This document shows, piece by piece, positions 47,220-57,194 of a stretch of DNA of 64,000 nucleotides. The notes under the pieces are model-generated. The model saw only the letters and a program-made list of their open reading frames with translations. It ran no database searches and was not told the DNA's origin. The DNA is taken from assembly GCA_023427085.1 (NCBI GenBank), contig JAEZBO010000102.1, positions 59,765 through 123,764 of the forward strand, written 5' to 3'. The stretch is from Pseudomonadota bacterium (lineage in GTDB: Bacteria; Pseudomonadota; Gammaproteobacteria; Burkholderiales; Burkholderiaceae_B). A program made the position numbers and the translations under genes. Numbering within the stretch: position 1 is the first letter of the stretch; every line of letters begins with the position of its first letter.

Positions 47220-48734
47220 TTATTGGGGCAGCAATTTGGCGAAATCCTGATCCAGGCCGGCCAGGGCCTTGTCGATGTGGGCGCGCCGGGCCTGGACCCA
47301 CTCGGCATCGGCGGCCAGTTGCTGGCTGGCGGCCTGCAGCATGCGTTTCATCTCGGCCGGCTGCGGCCCGCCCGAGGTCGCCCGTTGCGCGATGATGGTG
47401 CGCGGATCGAGCGTTGCCTTGAATTGCGCTTCGCTCATCGGCAGCGCCGGCGCGTATTTCGATCCCTTTACCGTCTCGGCGTAGATGCGCTGCGCTTCCT
47501 GGTATGGGAAGTCCAGCGGATACAGCCCGTGCTGGCGTGCATACGACACCACCTCGGACGCGAAGTGATGGCCGACCCGGAACGGCAGGCCATGCTCGCG
47601 CATCAGCACGTCGGCGAGCTCCTGCGACGCGGTCCAGTCGCTGTTGAGCTCTTCGAGCGCGCGCGCGGGATTGATGACCAGCGCCTTGAGCACGCGGTCC
47701 CAGCGCTGCAGCACCGCAATGCCGGCATCGACCATCGCGGCATTCTGCTTGACGTCCTTCGGGTCGGGCATGCCCGGCGTGATGTTGTGGGTCTGCAGGA
47801 TCGGCCCCATCGCCAGCGTGATCGCGGTCGACGCATCGCTGCGGGTGTTGTTGAGCAGGCCGGGATTGCGCTTCTGCGGCATCGCGCTCGACACATAGGT
47901 ATTGCCGCCGCCCTCCTCGAGCAGGATCCACGGGCGCGGCTGCGCATATTGCGTCAGCACGTCCTCGACGAAGTTGCCGGCATGCAGCGCGATGGCCGTG
48001 ACGATGCCGGCGACCTCGACCGGCTGGTCCATCGCGGCGATCTGCGAGGCATCGTAGGCGTTCTCGACCAGGCCGCCAAAACCGAGGTAACCCGCCATGC
48101 GCTGGCGGTCCAGCGGCCAGCTGGTGCCGTTGAGCACCGTGGTGCCCATCGGCGAACGATCGATGCGTTCGTAGGCCTGGCGGATGCGTTGGGCATCGCG
48201 CTGCAGGCCGGCCGCGTGGCCGAGCAGGTAGTGGCCATAGCTGTTGGGTTGCGCGGCCACGCCATTAGTGTAGTTGGGCACCACCGTATCGATGTGGTGG
48301 CCGGCCAGCGCCACCAGCGTGGTGCTGGTGCGATGCAATTGATCGGCCAGCGCCAGCAGCTTGTCGCGCAGCATGGCGGCCCGATACGTGGCGTGCATGT
48401 CCTGGCTCGAGCGGCCCGCATGCAGCAGCGTGATGTCCTCGCCGGCGGCCTTGATCAACAGCGGCTCGAAGGTGATGACGGTGCTCGGGCGCTTGGCGCC
48501 TTGCGCGGCGCCGTCGTCCAGCACCTGCCGCACGCCGGCGGCCAGCCGCGGCACCATCGCCCGATCGAGCAGGCCTTGCTCGGCGTTGATGACGGTGGTG
48601 GCCTTGTTGATCTCGCCGAGCCAGAAGAACTCGTCGCGCGGCGCGGCGTTGCCGGCCGGCGCCGCGGCCAGCGAGCCGGCGGCCTGCACGACCATCGCCA
48701 TGCCGATGCCCAGTTTGAATAGCGCCTGTCTCAT
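47220..48734 (-). CDS. Argininosuccinate lyase-superfamily protein with a signal peptide
   Basis: A 504-residue protein. It begins with a typical signal peptide (MRQALFKLGIGMAMVVQAAG, cleavage near SLA-AA). The mature part is the fumarase/argininosuccinate-lyase fold; the superfamily signature is SSAMPQKRNPG, and TSWPLDRQRMAGYLGF is another landmark. Most members are cytoplasmic, so an exported one is unusual. It could act on a periplasmic substrate such as a C-N linked dicarboxylate. No arg genes are adjacent. Confidence 0.85.
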   Translation of the reverse strand: MRQALFKLGIGMAMVVQAAGSLAAAPAGNAAPRDEFFWLGEINKATTVINAEQGLLDRAMVPRLAAGVRQVLDDGAAQGAKRPSTVITFEPLLIKAAGEDITLLHAGRSSQDMHATYRAAMLRDKLLALADQLHRTSTTLVALAGHHIDTVVPNYTNGVAAQPNSYGHYLLGHAAGLQRDAQRIRQAYERIDRSPMGTTVLNGTSWPLDRQRMAGYLGFGGLVENAYDASQIAAMDQPVEVAGIVTAIALHAGNFVEDVLTQYAQPRPWILLEEGGGNTYVSSAMPQKRNPGLLNNTRSDASTAITLAMGPILQTHNITPGMPDPKDVKQNAAMVDAGIAVLQRWDRVLKALVINPARALEELNSDWTASQELADVLMREHGLPFRVGHHFASEVVSYARQHGLYPLDFPYQEAQRIYAETVKGSKYAPALPMSEAQFKATLDPRTIIAQRATSGGPQPAEMKRMLQAASQQLAADAEWVQARRAHIDKALAGLDQDFAKLLPQ

Positions 48735-48909
48735 GTTTGTTCTCGTCGTCGCTGTTGGAACGGCAAATTCTATCGCCGTCATGCCGGCTTGCGGCACTGA
48801 CGCGAGACCGGGCGTCTGGCGGCGTTTTGCCCGGGATGAACTAAAGCGAACACCAAGCTATGATTAGCAGCCCCCAACGTTCCGCCCTCCCCGAACGCAC
48901 CCCGCGCCT

Positions 48910-50505
48910 ATGCAAGAAAGCGTCAAAGCTCGCCACCGGCCTTTCGACTGGACCCGCCATCTGAGCGCCGCCGTCCTCGACAGCCTGCCGGTTGCCGCTT
49001 ATGTATGCGACGCAGCGGGACACGTGTTGGCCCACAACGCAGCGGCCACGTCGATGTGGAGCGGCCCTGCCGAAGCGGCCGGCGCGGCGGCCCCCGCGGG
49101 CGCCTGCCGCCTGCTGGACGGCAGCGGCGTGGCGATCGATCTGCACCAAGGCCCGCTGGCCGACACGCTGCAACGAGGCGAGCCGCTGCGCGACACGCGC
49201 GCCATCGTGGTGCGCGCCGATGGCAGCCACGTACATATCCTCGCGTCGATCACGCCTTTGCTCGAAGACGGCGCGGTGGCGGGTTACCTGCATTGCATGC
49301 AGGACCTGAGCCAGCAGCAGTCCATGCAGGCCGACCACGATGCCACGCTGCACTCGCTGAACCAGATCCAGAAGATGGACTCGATCGGCCAGTTGACCGG
49401 GGGCATCGCCCATGACTTCAACAACATGCTGCAGAGCGTGATGAGTGCGCATGCGCTGCTGAGCAAGGCGCTAGAGAGCGGCCAGCCCAGCGCCAAGTGC
49501 CTGCGCTACATCGATATCGCGCAGCAGGCGGTGTCGCGCGCCGCCTCGCTGACCCAGCGGCTGCTGGCCTTCTCGCGCCGCCAGGTCCTGCAGAACCGCA
49601 GCGTGGACGTCAATGCGCTGATCGTCAGTTGCCGCACGCTGCTCGAGAAGACCGTCGACGAACAGATCCGTATCGATTACGACCTGGCGGTCGACCTCTG
49701 GCCGTCCCACACCGATTCGAACCAGCTCGAGAATGCGCTGCTGAACCTGGTCATCAATGCCCGCGATGCGATGCCGCAGGGCGGCTTGATCGTCATCAAG
49801 AGCGAGAACGTCGTACTGGACGAGAGCTATCAGGCACGCTATGCCGACGTGACGCCCGGCCAGTACGTCAAGATCAGCGTCTGCGACACCGGCACCGGGA
49901 TACCGGACGATGTGCTGGCGCATGTGTTCGAGCCGTTCTATACCACCAAGCTGATCGGCGAGGGCACCGGACTGGGCCTGTCGATGGTGCACGGTTTCGT
50001 CAAGCAATCGAGCGGCCATGTCTCGATCCACACGCAGCTCGGCGAAGGCACGACCTTCAATCTGCTGCTGCCGCGCGACAGCAACGCCGCGGCCGAACCC
50101 GAGGCGCCCGGCGCCAGCGTGCGCCCGGTCGCCGACGAGGCCTATACGATCCTGATCGTCGAGGATGACGAGGTCAGCCGCCCCTTGCTCAAGGAAAGCC
50201 TGGGCCACCTGGGTTATCTGGTCAAGGATGCCCGCGACGCGCAAGGCGCCATCACGATCCTCGAGCGCCGCGCCGCGGTGCATCTGCTGATCACCGACAT
50301 CGGCCTGCCCGGCGGCACCAACGGCCGCCAACTGGCCGAATACGCGGCATCACGCTTTCCCGGCCTGAAGCTGCTGATGATGACCGGCAACGCAGCGGTC
50401 CGGGCCGAGCCCACCGGCGTGCTGGCGCACGCCGAGATCCTGGCCAAGCCGTTTTCCATCGACGTGCTGGCGCAACGCGTGCACGCCATCCTGCAGAAAG
50501 ATTGA
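48910..50505 (+). CDS. Hybrid histidine kinase with PAS and receiver domains
   Basis: A 531-residue soluble kinase. A PAS-like domain spans about 20-135 (LDSLPVAAYVCDAAGHVLAH). The HisKA box has His168 (TGGIAHDFNNML). The ATPase domain (NAR in NLVINARDAM, GTGIPDDVL, GEGTGLGLSMV) spans about 270-385. The receiver domain (420-531) has DD near the start (IVEDDEVS), phosphoacceptor Asp in LITDIGLPGG, and Lys in ILAKPFS. No partner regulator is adjacent. Confidence 0.93.
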   Translation: MQESVKARHRPFDWTRHLSAAVLDSLPVAAYVCDAAGHVLAHNAAATSMWSGPAEAAGAAAPAGACRLLDGSGVAIDLHQGPLADTLQRGEPLRDTRAIVVRADGSHVHILASITPLLEDGAVAGYLHCMQDLSQQQSMQADHDATLHSLNQIQKMDSIGQLTGGIAHDFNNMLQSVMSAHALLSKALESGQPSAKCLRYIDIAQQAVSRAASLTQRLLAFSRRQVLQNRSVDVNALIVSCRTLLEKTVDEQIRIDYDLAVDLWPSHTDSNQLENALLNLVINARDAMPQGGLIVIKSENVVLDESYQARYADVTPGQYVKISVCDTGTGIPDDVLAHVFEPFYTTKLIGEGTGLGLSMVHGFVKQSSGHVSIHTQLGEGTTFNLLLPRDSNAAAEPEAPGASVRPVADEAYTILIVEDDEVSRPLLKESLGHLGYLVKDARDAQGAITILERRAAVHLLITDIGLPGGTNGRQLAEYAASRFPGLKLLMMTGNAAVRAEPTGVLAHAEILAKPFSIDVLAQRVHAILQKD

Positions 50506-50510
50506 GTGGG

Positions 50511-50729
50511 TCAGCGGGTACTGTTCAGCGCCCGCAACGCCGCCTCGAAGCGTTCGAAACCGGCATTCAGTGCTTCGCTGGGCGATGTATGGGTGATGGC
50601 CGACTGCTCGACGCTGTGTTCGGCCGCGGAATCCGCGAGTATCTGGAGCTCCCAGCGGTAGCCGGAACTGGTCTGCCGGAGAAATAACGAGACATGAGCC
50701 GCGGCGATCTTCTGGCTCTTGATGAACAT
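50511..50729 (-). CDS. Small hypothetical protein
   Basis: A 72-residue protein from ATG 50729 (AGGAG 4 bases upstream): MFIKSQKIAAAHVSLFLRQT, then a WELQILADSA strand and a C-terminal helix (SEALNAGFERFEAALRAL). It converges on the hybrid kinase gene, 5 bases apart. No family recognised. Confidence 0.6.
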   Translation of the reverse strand: MFIKSQKIAAAHVSLFLRQTSSGYRWELQILADSAAEHSVEQSAITHTSPSEALNAGFERFEAALRALNSTR

Positions 50730-50984
50730 GATGCTCCTGAGTCGCCTCGCCGAACCTCGCGCGCGGCCCACCTGGGCGCGGCGATTGAAAATCAACCGGC
50801 GGATCCGAAGCAGTTGGTGGAGTGTAGCCGCGATCACCGCGCGGCGTGTCTCGACGCGTCGCGTGATGTGTCCAAATGAGTGGCTGGCGGTGCATTGGCC
50901 TGGGCGGGCAACCACCCGGCGCCGACGCGGCGCGGCGTAGACGCGGGCAATTCTCGGCAGCATTGCCGATTCATCACCAAATGA

Positions 50985-51006
50985 AATAAAATAAGAATCG
51001 TTCTCA
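50985..51006 (+). promoter_or_regulatory. Fur-box-like site before the FecI-type gene
   Basis: AATAAAATAAGAATCGTTCTCA fits the A/T-rich Fur pattern with a GAAT-CG-TTC dyad, as found before ECF sigma genes of iron uptake. It lies about 45 bases before the chosen sigma start. Confidence 0.75.
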
Positions 51007-51048
51007 ACCATGGCCGTGCTTGGCGGCCGCTCTCGTCGCCAGCCTGCC

Positions 51049-51570
51049 ATGGACGCCGCGCCCGCCGCCCCCTGCCCTCTGCAACAAGAGGTCGAACAGC
51101 TCTATTGCAGCCATCACGGCTGGCTGCGTGCCACGCTGCAACGCAAGCTCGGCAACGCCGCCGACGCGGCGGACCTGGCCCATGACGTCTATGCGCGGAT
51201 CCTGATGCGGCGCCAGCCGATCCGGGCGGCCGAACCGCGTGCCTTTCTGACGACCGTGGCGCAACGCGTGGTGATCGACCACTGGCGCCGGCGCGAACTC
51301 GAGCAGGCCTGGCTCGACAGCCTTGCCGCCCAGCCGCAGGCCGTGGTGATGTCGCCCGAGCAACGGGCGCTGATCCTCGAGACGCTGACCGCGGTCGATG
51401 CGGCGCTCGACCGGCTCAGGCCGGCGGTGCGCGAGGCCTTCCTGCTCAATCACCTGGAAGGGCTGAGCTGCCCGCGCATCGCCGAGCGGCTCGGCATTTC
51501 GCTGGCGACTGCCGAACGCCATGTCGCCAAGGCGCTACGCGCCTGCTACGCCGTGCACTTCGAAAGCTGA
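51049..51570 (+). CDS. fecI: ECF sigma factor, FecI-like
   Basis: A 173-residue FecI-type sigma factor: LQQEVEQLYCSHHGWLRATL opens region 2, with DAADLAHDVYARIL; region 4 has FLLNHLEGLSCPRIAERLGI. The ATG at 51049 is preferred over 51010 because the latter is only 4 bases after the Fur-like site. It directs RNA polymerase to the receptor gene when signalled by the FecR-like protein. Confidence 0.93.
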   Translation: MDAAPAAPCPLQQEVEQLYCSHHGWLRATLQRKLGNAADAADLAHDVYARILMRRQPIRAAEPRAFLTTVAQRVVIDHWRRRELEQAWLDSLAAQPQAVVMSPEQRALILETLTAVDAALDRLRPAVREAFLLNHLEGLSCPRIAERLGISLATAERHVAKALRACYAVHFES

Positions 51571-51578
51571 GCGACCCG

Positions 51579-52574
51579 ATGACCGGCCCGACGACGATAT
51601 CCTACGAGCGCCTGCCGGAGCGGGCCGTCGAGGCCGCCATCGATTGGGCGCTCAAGCTCGACGAGACGCCGCCGGCCGCCACCCGCGCGGCATTCGACCG
51701 GTGGCTGGCGCGCAGTCCCGATCACGCGTTGGCGTGGGCGCGGATCAGCAGCCTGCGTGGCGATATCGCGGCGCTGCCGCCCGCGCTGGCGCGCGACACG
51801 CTCGATGCCGCGCAGCAGCAACGCCAGGTCGCCGCGCGGCGGCGCACGCTGCGCCTGCTGGCCAGCGGTGCCGTGCTGCTGGGTGCCGGCTGGGGCAGCT
51901 ATCGGCACACGCCATGGCAGCGGCTGATCGCGCAGTACAGCACCGCCACCGGGATGCGCGGCAGCTGGCAGCTGGCCGACGGCACGCTGCTGGCGCTCAA
52001 TACCGACAGCGCGGCCAGCAGCGACCTGCGCGGCGAGCAACGCGTGCTGACGCTGCACCGCGGCGAGGCGCTGATCGAGACCGGCGCGGACCCCGGCTGG
52101 CAGCCGCGCCGGCCGTTCTGGTTGCACACGCCGTTCGGCAAGATCCAGGCGCTGGGCACGCGCTTCGTGGTGCGGCTCGACGACACCGGCGCGCGGGTCG
52201 GCGTGCAGGAAGGCGCGGTGGCCTTGCATCCACGACGCGGCGGCTCGCCCACCGAGGTGCGGGCCGGCGAAAGCCGCTGGCTGCTGGCCGACGCCACCGC
52301 CGCGGCGCCGCAACAGGGCTTTGCCGCCGACGATTGGTATCGCGGCGCGCTGGCCTGCCAGGACGTCCGGATGGCCGAGCTGCTGAGCGAGTTCGAGCGC
52401 TATCGCTTCGGCCGCATCCTGTGCGATGCGCGAGTGGCCGGACTGCGGGTATCGGGCGTGTTCCACGTCGATGATATCGAGCACGCGCTGCAGACGCTGG
52501 CGCTGACCCAGCCGGTGCGCATCGAACGGCACACCCGTTATCTATTGCGCGTGCTACCGCAAGTCCGCACTTGA
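51579..52574 (+). CDS. fecR: FecR-like anti-sigma regulator
   Basis: A 331-residue FecR protein. A cytoplasmic DUF4880 domain (residues 12-60: AIDWALKLDETPPAATRAAF) is followed by one membrane helix (about 92-108), then the periplasmic FecR domain (about 130-240: LLALNTDSAASSDLRGEQRV). The C-terminal STN-like part contacts the receptor. It follows the sigma gene by 8 bases. Confidence 0.93.
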   Translation: MTGPTTISYERLPERAVEAAIDWALKLDETPPAATRAAFDRWLARSPDHALAWARISSLRGDIAALPPALARDTLDAAQQQRQVAARRRTLRLLASGAVLLGAGWGSYRHTPWQRLIAQYSTATGMRGSWQLADGTLLALNTDSAASSDLRGEQRVLTLHRGEALIETGADPGWQPRRPFWLHTPFGKIQALGTRFVVRLDDTGARVGVQEGAVALHPRRGGSPTEVRAGESRWLLADATAAAPQQGFAADDWYRGALACQDVRMAELLSEFERYRFGRILCDARVAGLRVSGVFHVDDIEHALQTLALTQPVRIERHTRYLLRVLPQVRT

Positions 52575-52755
52575 GCCGCCCGGGACGGCATCCCGCCAGA
52601 CCGGACTCGAGCCGCGGAGGTGCTCATCGCAGACACGCCCAGCACAGCGCAGCCAACAAATATCGCGCCGCAGTGAGGGGATTGCCGGTTTCGCCCGACA
52701 TATGAGGAAGAAGCGCAACGCTCCCGTCGCGCCCACGCCCTGCGAGAACCTTCCG

Positions 52756-55218
52756 ATGTCCGTCCCTAACGATCTTGCCGCGCGCAGCCGCGCCGGCAAT
52801 CTGCCGCGCCGCGCGGCCTGCCTGCCCCGGCTGCTGGCCGGCGCCACGGCCCTGCTGTTGACCGCTATGGTCCCTGCGCAGGCCCAGCCGGGCGGTGCCG
52901 CCGTCCCGGGTGCCGACGCCCGGCGTAGCGACGCCCGGCAAGCCGACGCCCGACGCTACGACATCGCGGCCGGTCCGCTGGCGCAAGCCATCGCCAGCCT
53001 CGGGCGCAGCAGCGGCGTGACCTTCTCGTACGACCCCGCGCTGGTGCAAGACCGGCACAGCCCCGGCCTGGCCGGTGTCTACCGCTGGGACCAGGCCCTG
53101 GCGGCGCTGCTGGCCGGCACCGGTGTACAGGCCCAGGCGCTGAGCAATGGCGCCTATACGCTGCGCCCCGCGCCGGCCGCCTCGGGCGGCGTGCCGGTGA
53201 TGCCGGCCGCGCTGGTGCAGGCCAGCCTGCGGCCGCTGCAGGACGAAGGCAGCGCCGAGCAGGGCTACCGCGCCCGCACGGCTTCGTCGGTCGGCGCGCT
53301 GGGCAGCCTGCCGCTGCGCGAGACGCCCTATGCGTTCACCGTGGTGCCGCAGGCCTTGATGGCCAATATCCAGGCGCAATCGCCGGACGACGTCTACCGC
53401 GTCAATCCCAGCACCGTGTCGCAGACGCCGCAAGGCACCGGCTGGGCGCCGATGGTGAAGATCCGCGGCTTCTCGAGCTATGACCGCGCCGAGGACGGCT
53501 TGCGGCGCGCCTTCGGCTTTGCGACCTCGCTCGAGGACAAGGAGCGCGTCGAAGTGCTGAGCGGCCTGTCGGGCTTTCTTTTCGGCGCGGCCTCGCCGGG
53601 CGGCATGGTGAACTACGTGTCCAAGCGGCCGACCGCCGACCGCCTGAACAGCGTGACGCTGGGCAACTACGGCGGCAGCCAGTATTACGTGCACGGCGAC
53701 TTCGCCGGCCCGGTCGATGCGGGCGGCCGGGTCGGTTACCGGCTCAACGTGGTGCGGCAGAACGGCGAGACGGCCGTCGACGACCAGAAGATCGACCGCA
53801 GCCTGGTCAGCGCGGCGCTGGATCTGCGCCCGACCGACCGGCTCACGCTCGAACTCAACGCCTCGTACAGCGACTACCGCATGGATGCGCCGACGGCCTA
53901 CTGGACCTTTCGCGAAGGCGTGCCGCGCATCAAGGCGCCCGACGCCAGCAAGAACTGGTCGCAGCCGTGGATCGAGGACCGCATCGAAAGCCGCAAATGG
54001 TCGGCGCGGGCGATCTACGAAGCCAGCGACCATCTGACGCTGCGCTTCGCGCATCTGCGTGACCGGCAGGACCGGCCCAAGCAGGACCATACGATGAACT
54101 CGGTGCGCTCGCCGACCGAGTATTACCAGATCCGCATCCACTCGGGCGAGACCCGCACCGAGTCGCAGGCGACGCAGGCGCTGGCCGATCTGTCGTTCAG
54201 CACCGGCCCGCTCGAGCACAAGGTCACCGCGGGCTATTACGGCTTTTCCGACCGCCAGTGGAGCACGCGCTACAGCCCCAACACCGGCTATCTCGGCCCC
54301 AACGGTTTTGACCGACCCACGCACGTGCCCGAGCCTGCCTGGCCGGCCGTGCCCGCCGACGCGAGCTATTACGCCGGCCGCGCGCGCAACGACAACTTCC
54401 TGATCGGCGACCTGATCAAGCTGGGCGAACACTGGTCGGCGTTGGTGGGGATCAACCACAGCCGCATCGAGAGCACCGCGCTGGGCGTGGACGGCCAGCG
54501 CCAGCAGCCCGACTACGACAAGTCGCGCAACTCGCCGAACGTCTCGTTGATGTTCAACCCGAACGATTGGTTGACCGCATACGCCACCTACATCGAAGGC
54601 CTGGAGCAAGGGGGCGTGGCGCCGCAGACGGCCAGCAACGCGCTGGCGGTCATGCCGCCGATGGTCAGCAAGCAGAAGGAGCTGGGCTTGAAGGCCGAGC
54701 TGGGCGGCGTGCTGCTGAGCGGCGCGCTGTTCGATATCGAGAAGGCCTACGAATTCACCGACGCCGGCAACGTCTACGGCCAGGACGGCAAGCAGCGCCA
54801 TCGTGGCGTCGAGTTCACCGCGGTCGGCAAGGCGACCGACAGATGGACGGTGTTCGGCGGCGTGACGCTGCTGACCGCCAAGGTCGAAGGCGGCGCCAAC
54901 GACGGCAACGCGCCGCTGAACGTGCCCAAGACGGTGGCCAAGCTGTACTCGGAATACGCCTTGCCGCAATGGCCCGGGCTGAGCCTGACCGGCGGCATCT
55001 ATCACGTCGGCAAGCAGTGGGCCAACAACACCAATACCAGCCGGCTGCCGTCGTACACCACGGTCGACGCCGGGCTGCGCTACGCCACGCGCGTGGCCGG
55101 CAAGCCGGTGTCCTTGCGGCTGACGGTGTCGAACCTGACCGGCCGCGACTACTGGCTCAACAGCTACTACCTGGGCGCGCCGCGCAGCGTGGCGTTCTCG
55201 GCGCAGATGCAGTTCTGA
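52756..55218 (+). CDS. TonB-dependent siderophore receptor with signalling domain (FecA/FpvA type)
   Basis: About 820 residues from ATG 52756 (52702 is an alternative). Signal peptide at the N-terminus (LPRLLAGATALLLTAMVPAQAQ, residues about 24-45). The STN signalling domain is about 65-140 (YDIAAGPLAQAIASLGRSSG). The plug contains VKIRGFSSYDRAEDGLRRAF and SGLSGFLFGAASPGGMVNYV; the beta barrel runs to the C-terminal aromatic FSAQMQF. With FecI and FecR it forms a surface-signalling set. The siderophore is unknown. Confidence 0.95.
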   Translation: MSVPNDLAARSRAGNLPRRAACLPRLLAGATALLLTAMVPAQAQPGGAAVPGADARRSDARQADARRYDIAAGPLAQAIASLGRSSGVTFSYDPALVQDRHSPGLAGVYRWDQALAALLAGTGVQAQALSNGAYTLRPAPAASGGVPVMPAALVQASLRPLQDEGSAEQGYRARTASSVGALGSLPLRETPYAFTVVPQALMANIQAQSPDDVYRVNPSTVSQTPQGTGWAPMVKIRGFSSYDRAEDGLRRAFGFATSLEDKERVEVLSGLSGFLFGAASPGGMVNYVSKRPTADRLNSVTLGNYGGSQYYVHGDFAGPVDAGGRVGYRLNVVRQNGETAVDDQKIDRSLVSAALDLRPTDRLTLELNASYSDYRMDAPTAYWTFREGVPRIKAPDASKNWSQPWIEDRIESRKWSARAIYEASDHLTLRFAHLRDRQDRPKQDHTMNSVRSPTEYYQIRIHSGETRTESQATQALADLSFSTGPLEHKVTAGYYGFSDRQWSTRYSPNTGYLGPNGFDRPTHVPEPAWPAVPADASYYAGRARNDNFLIGDLIKLGEHWSALVGINHSRIESTALGVDGQRQQPDYDKSRNSPNVSLMFNPNDWLTAYATYIEGLEQGGVAPQTASNALAVMPPMVSKQKELGLKAELGGVLLSGALFDIEKAYEFTDAGNVYGQDGKQRHRGVEFTAVGKATDRWTVFGGVTLLTAKVEGGANDGNAPLNVPKTVAKLYSEYALPQWPGLSLTGGIYHVGKQWANNTNTSRLPSYTTVDAGLRYATRVAGKPVSLRLTVSNLTGRDYWLNSYYLGAPRSVAFSAQMQF

Positions 55219-55323
55219 GCCGGCCCGGCGCGCGGCCCGGCACGACATGCCCGGTGCCGGCGCAGTGCCCGATCGGGCGTACCGGCACCGGCACCGGCGC
55301 AATGCCGCGCCGCGCGCGGCGAC

Positions 55324-56853
55324 TCAGGCGGCGATCTCGACCCGCCCGGCTTCCCAGCAGCCGGCATTCGCGTCGATCAGCTCGGGCTGCTGGTAGCGTT
55401 GCGCCAGCAGCCGGCGATACAAGGCACCCTCTTCGTCGCGGCCGACCGGCTCAGTGCTGCCGGTCAGCAGTTGCAAGGCGCCCTGCAGCGCATCGACGGT
55501 GCCCGAGCCTTCGTCGAACTGGGCCTTCTTGCGCCACACCAGCTCGGCCGGCAGCAGGTCGTCGCAGGCCTTGCGCAACAGCCACTTCTCGGTGGTCGGG
55601 CCGGTCGACTCGGCATCGCCGGGCGCGCTGCGGCGCAGCTTGAGCGAGGCCGGCGCCGATTGCGCAAAGCCGATCAGCTCGCGATCGAGGAACGGCGTGC
55701 GGCCCTCGAGCGACTGCGACATGGTGATGCGGTCGACACGTTGCAGGTTGATGTTGTGCATGCCCTCGAGGCTACGCGTGAGCTCGTCGGCCAGCCCGCG
55801 CGGATCGTCGACGTAGTCGTGGTGGTAGGCGTAGCCGGCGAACAGTTCGTCGGCGCCCTCGCCGGTCAGCACCGCCTTGACCTGGGTGCGGGCCAGCCGC
55901 GCGGCAAACAACGTGGGGATGGCGCTGCGCACCAGGTCGATGTCGGCGCTCTCGAGGTGGTAGATGACGTCGGGCAGCAGGTCGGCGACGTCCTGCACCG
56001 TGAACACGTACTCGTGGTGGTCCGAGCCGATGTGGCTGGCCACCGCGCGCGCCGCGCGCAGGTCGGGCGAGCCTTCGGTGCCGACCGCGAAGGTCTTGAG
56101 CGGACCCTCGCCGGCGCGCTGCTTCTGCTGCTGCGCGATCGCGGCGATGATCGAGCTGTCCAGCCCGCCCGACAGGAACGAGCCGACTTCGACGTCGGCG
56201 ACCATCCACTTGCGCACCGCGTTTTCGAGCACCAGCCGCAGTTCGCTGGCGATCAGCGCCGGATCCTCGCCGGCGGCGAGCGTGGCGGCGCCTTGCGGCA
56301 GGCGGTACCACTGGCGCACGCCGTCGCGGGTGTCGAACAGGCAACCGGGCGGAATCGACTGCACGTCGGTGAAGCCCAGTCCGTCGAAAGCCTTGAGTTC
56401 GGACGCCAGCGCATAGCCGTCGCCGCGGCGCGCGACGTACAGCGGCTTGATGCCGAGCGGGTCACGGCCGGCCACCAGGCGCTCTGGCGTGACCAGCACG
56501 AATGCGAACATGCCGTCGAGCCGGTCGACCCAGCGCGGCGCGCCGGTGTGGTACAGATGCAGGATGGTTTCCGAATCGCTGGCCGACGCGAACAGCGACT
56601 CGCCCAGCACCGCGCGCAGTTCGGCGTGGTTGTAGATCTCGCCGTTGGCGACCAGCAGGTCGGCGGCGCTGCGCAAGGGCTGCAGGCCGTTGTCGGTGCC
56701 GATGATGGACAGGCGGCAGTGCGCCAGGATGGCCTGCGAGGCCGGAGCATGGGTGATCTCGGTGGCGTCCGGACCGCGGTGGGCGATCCGCTCGATCATC
56801 GTTGAAGCCAGGTTTTCATCGCCTGTCCGCCACAGGCACACTAATCCACACAT
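55324..56853 (-). CDS. asnB: Asparagine synthetase (glutamine-hydrolysing)
   Basis: A 509-residue class II amidotransferase. The catalytic N-terminal Cys follows Met (MCGLVCLWRTGDENL). The glutaminase domain is 1-200 (RIAHRGPDATE, VANGEIYNHAEL). The synthetase domain has the ATP loop SFLSGGLDSSIIAA and LTGEGADELFAGY. It makes Asn or another amide from Gln and ATP. It is divergent from the osmolyte transporter operon, with a 342-base gap between. Confidence 0.9.
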   Translation of the reverse strand: MCGLVCLWRTGDENLASTMIERIAHRGPDATEITHAPASQAILAHCRLSIIGTDNGLQPLRSAADLLVANGEIYNHAELRAVLGESLFASASDSETILHLYHTGAPRWVDRLDGMFAFVLVTPERLVAGRDPLGIKPLYVARRGDGYALASELKAFDGLGFTDVQSIPPGCLFDTRDGVRQWYRLPQGAATLAAGEDPALIASELRLVLENAVRKWMVADVEVGSFLSGGLDSSIIAAIAQQQKQRAGEGPLKTFAVGTEGSPDLRAARAVASHIGSDHHEYVFTVQDVADLLPDVIYHLESADIDLVRSAIPTLFAARLARTQVKAVLTGEGADELFAGYAYHHDYVDDPRGLADELTRSLEGMHNINLQRVDRITMSQSLEGRTPFLDRELIGFAQSAPASLKLRRSAPGDAESTGPTTEKWLLRKACDDLLPAELVWRKKAQFDEGSGTVDALQGALQLLTGSTEPVGRDEEGALYRRLLAQRYQQPELIDANAGCWEAGRVEIAA

Positions 56854-56991
56854 CCGGTCGTTTCCTTGTTCGGGCCCGGATGACGCACGCCCAAAGCCGC
56901 CCGACACCCGGAACGCGCCATCGGGGCGCGCGGGTTACAAGCCTAGACAGAAACCTACAATTTCTGGTAACTTCTGCCTATTGCTGGCTTC

Positions 56992-57019
56992 TTGTCAACA
57001 ATTCCGCAAGCAGTATAGG
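56992..57019 (+). promoter_or_regulatory. Candidate promoter of the osmolyte transporter operon
   Basis: TTGTCA (56992-56997) and TATAGG (57014-57019) are 16 bases apart in an A/T-rich stretch, about 165 bases before the first transporter ATG. The 342-base gap 56854-57194 holds no gene. Confidence 0.55.
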
Positions 57020-57194
57020 CTTTGCGCTACAATGCCGCAAATCCTGCCCACAGGGCGTCCCCCAATTCGGGCCAATCCTTCCCGACGCGCGGCGCGCAGG
57101 CGCCGTGGTCCTGCCGCGATTCCACCGGCCTGACGGCCAGGGCCATGCCACGCCAACGGCACCGCGGCCCGCGTCCTCGTTTTCGACTCCATCC

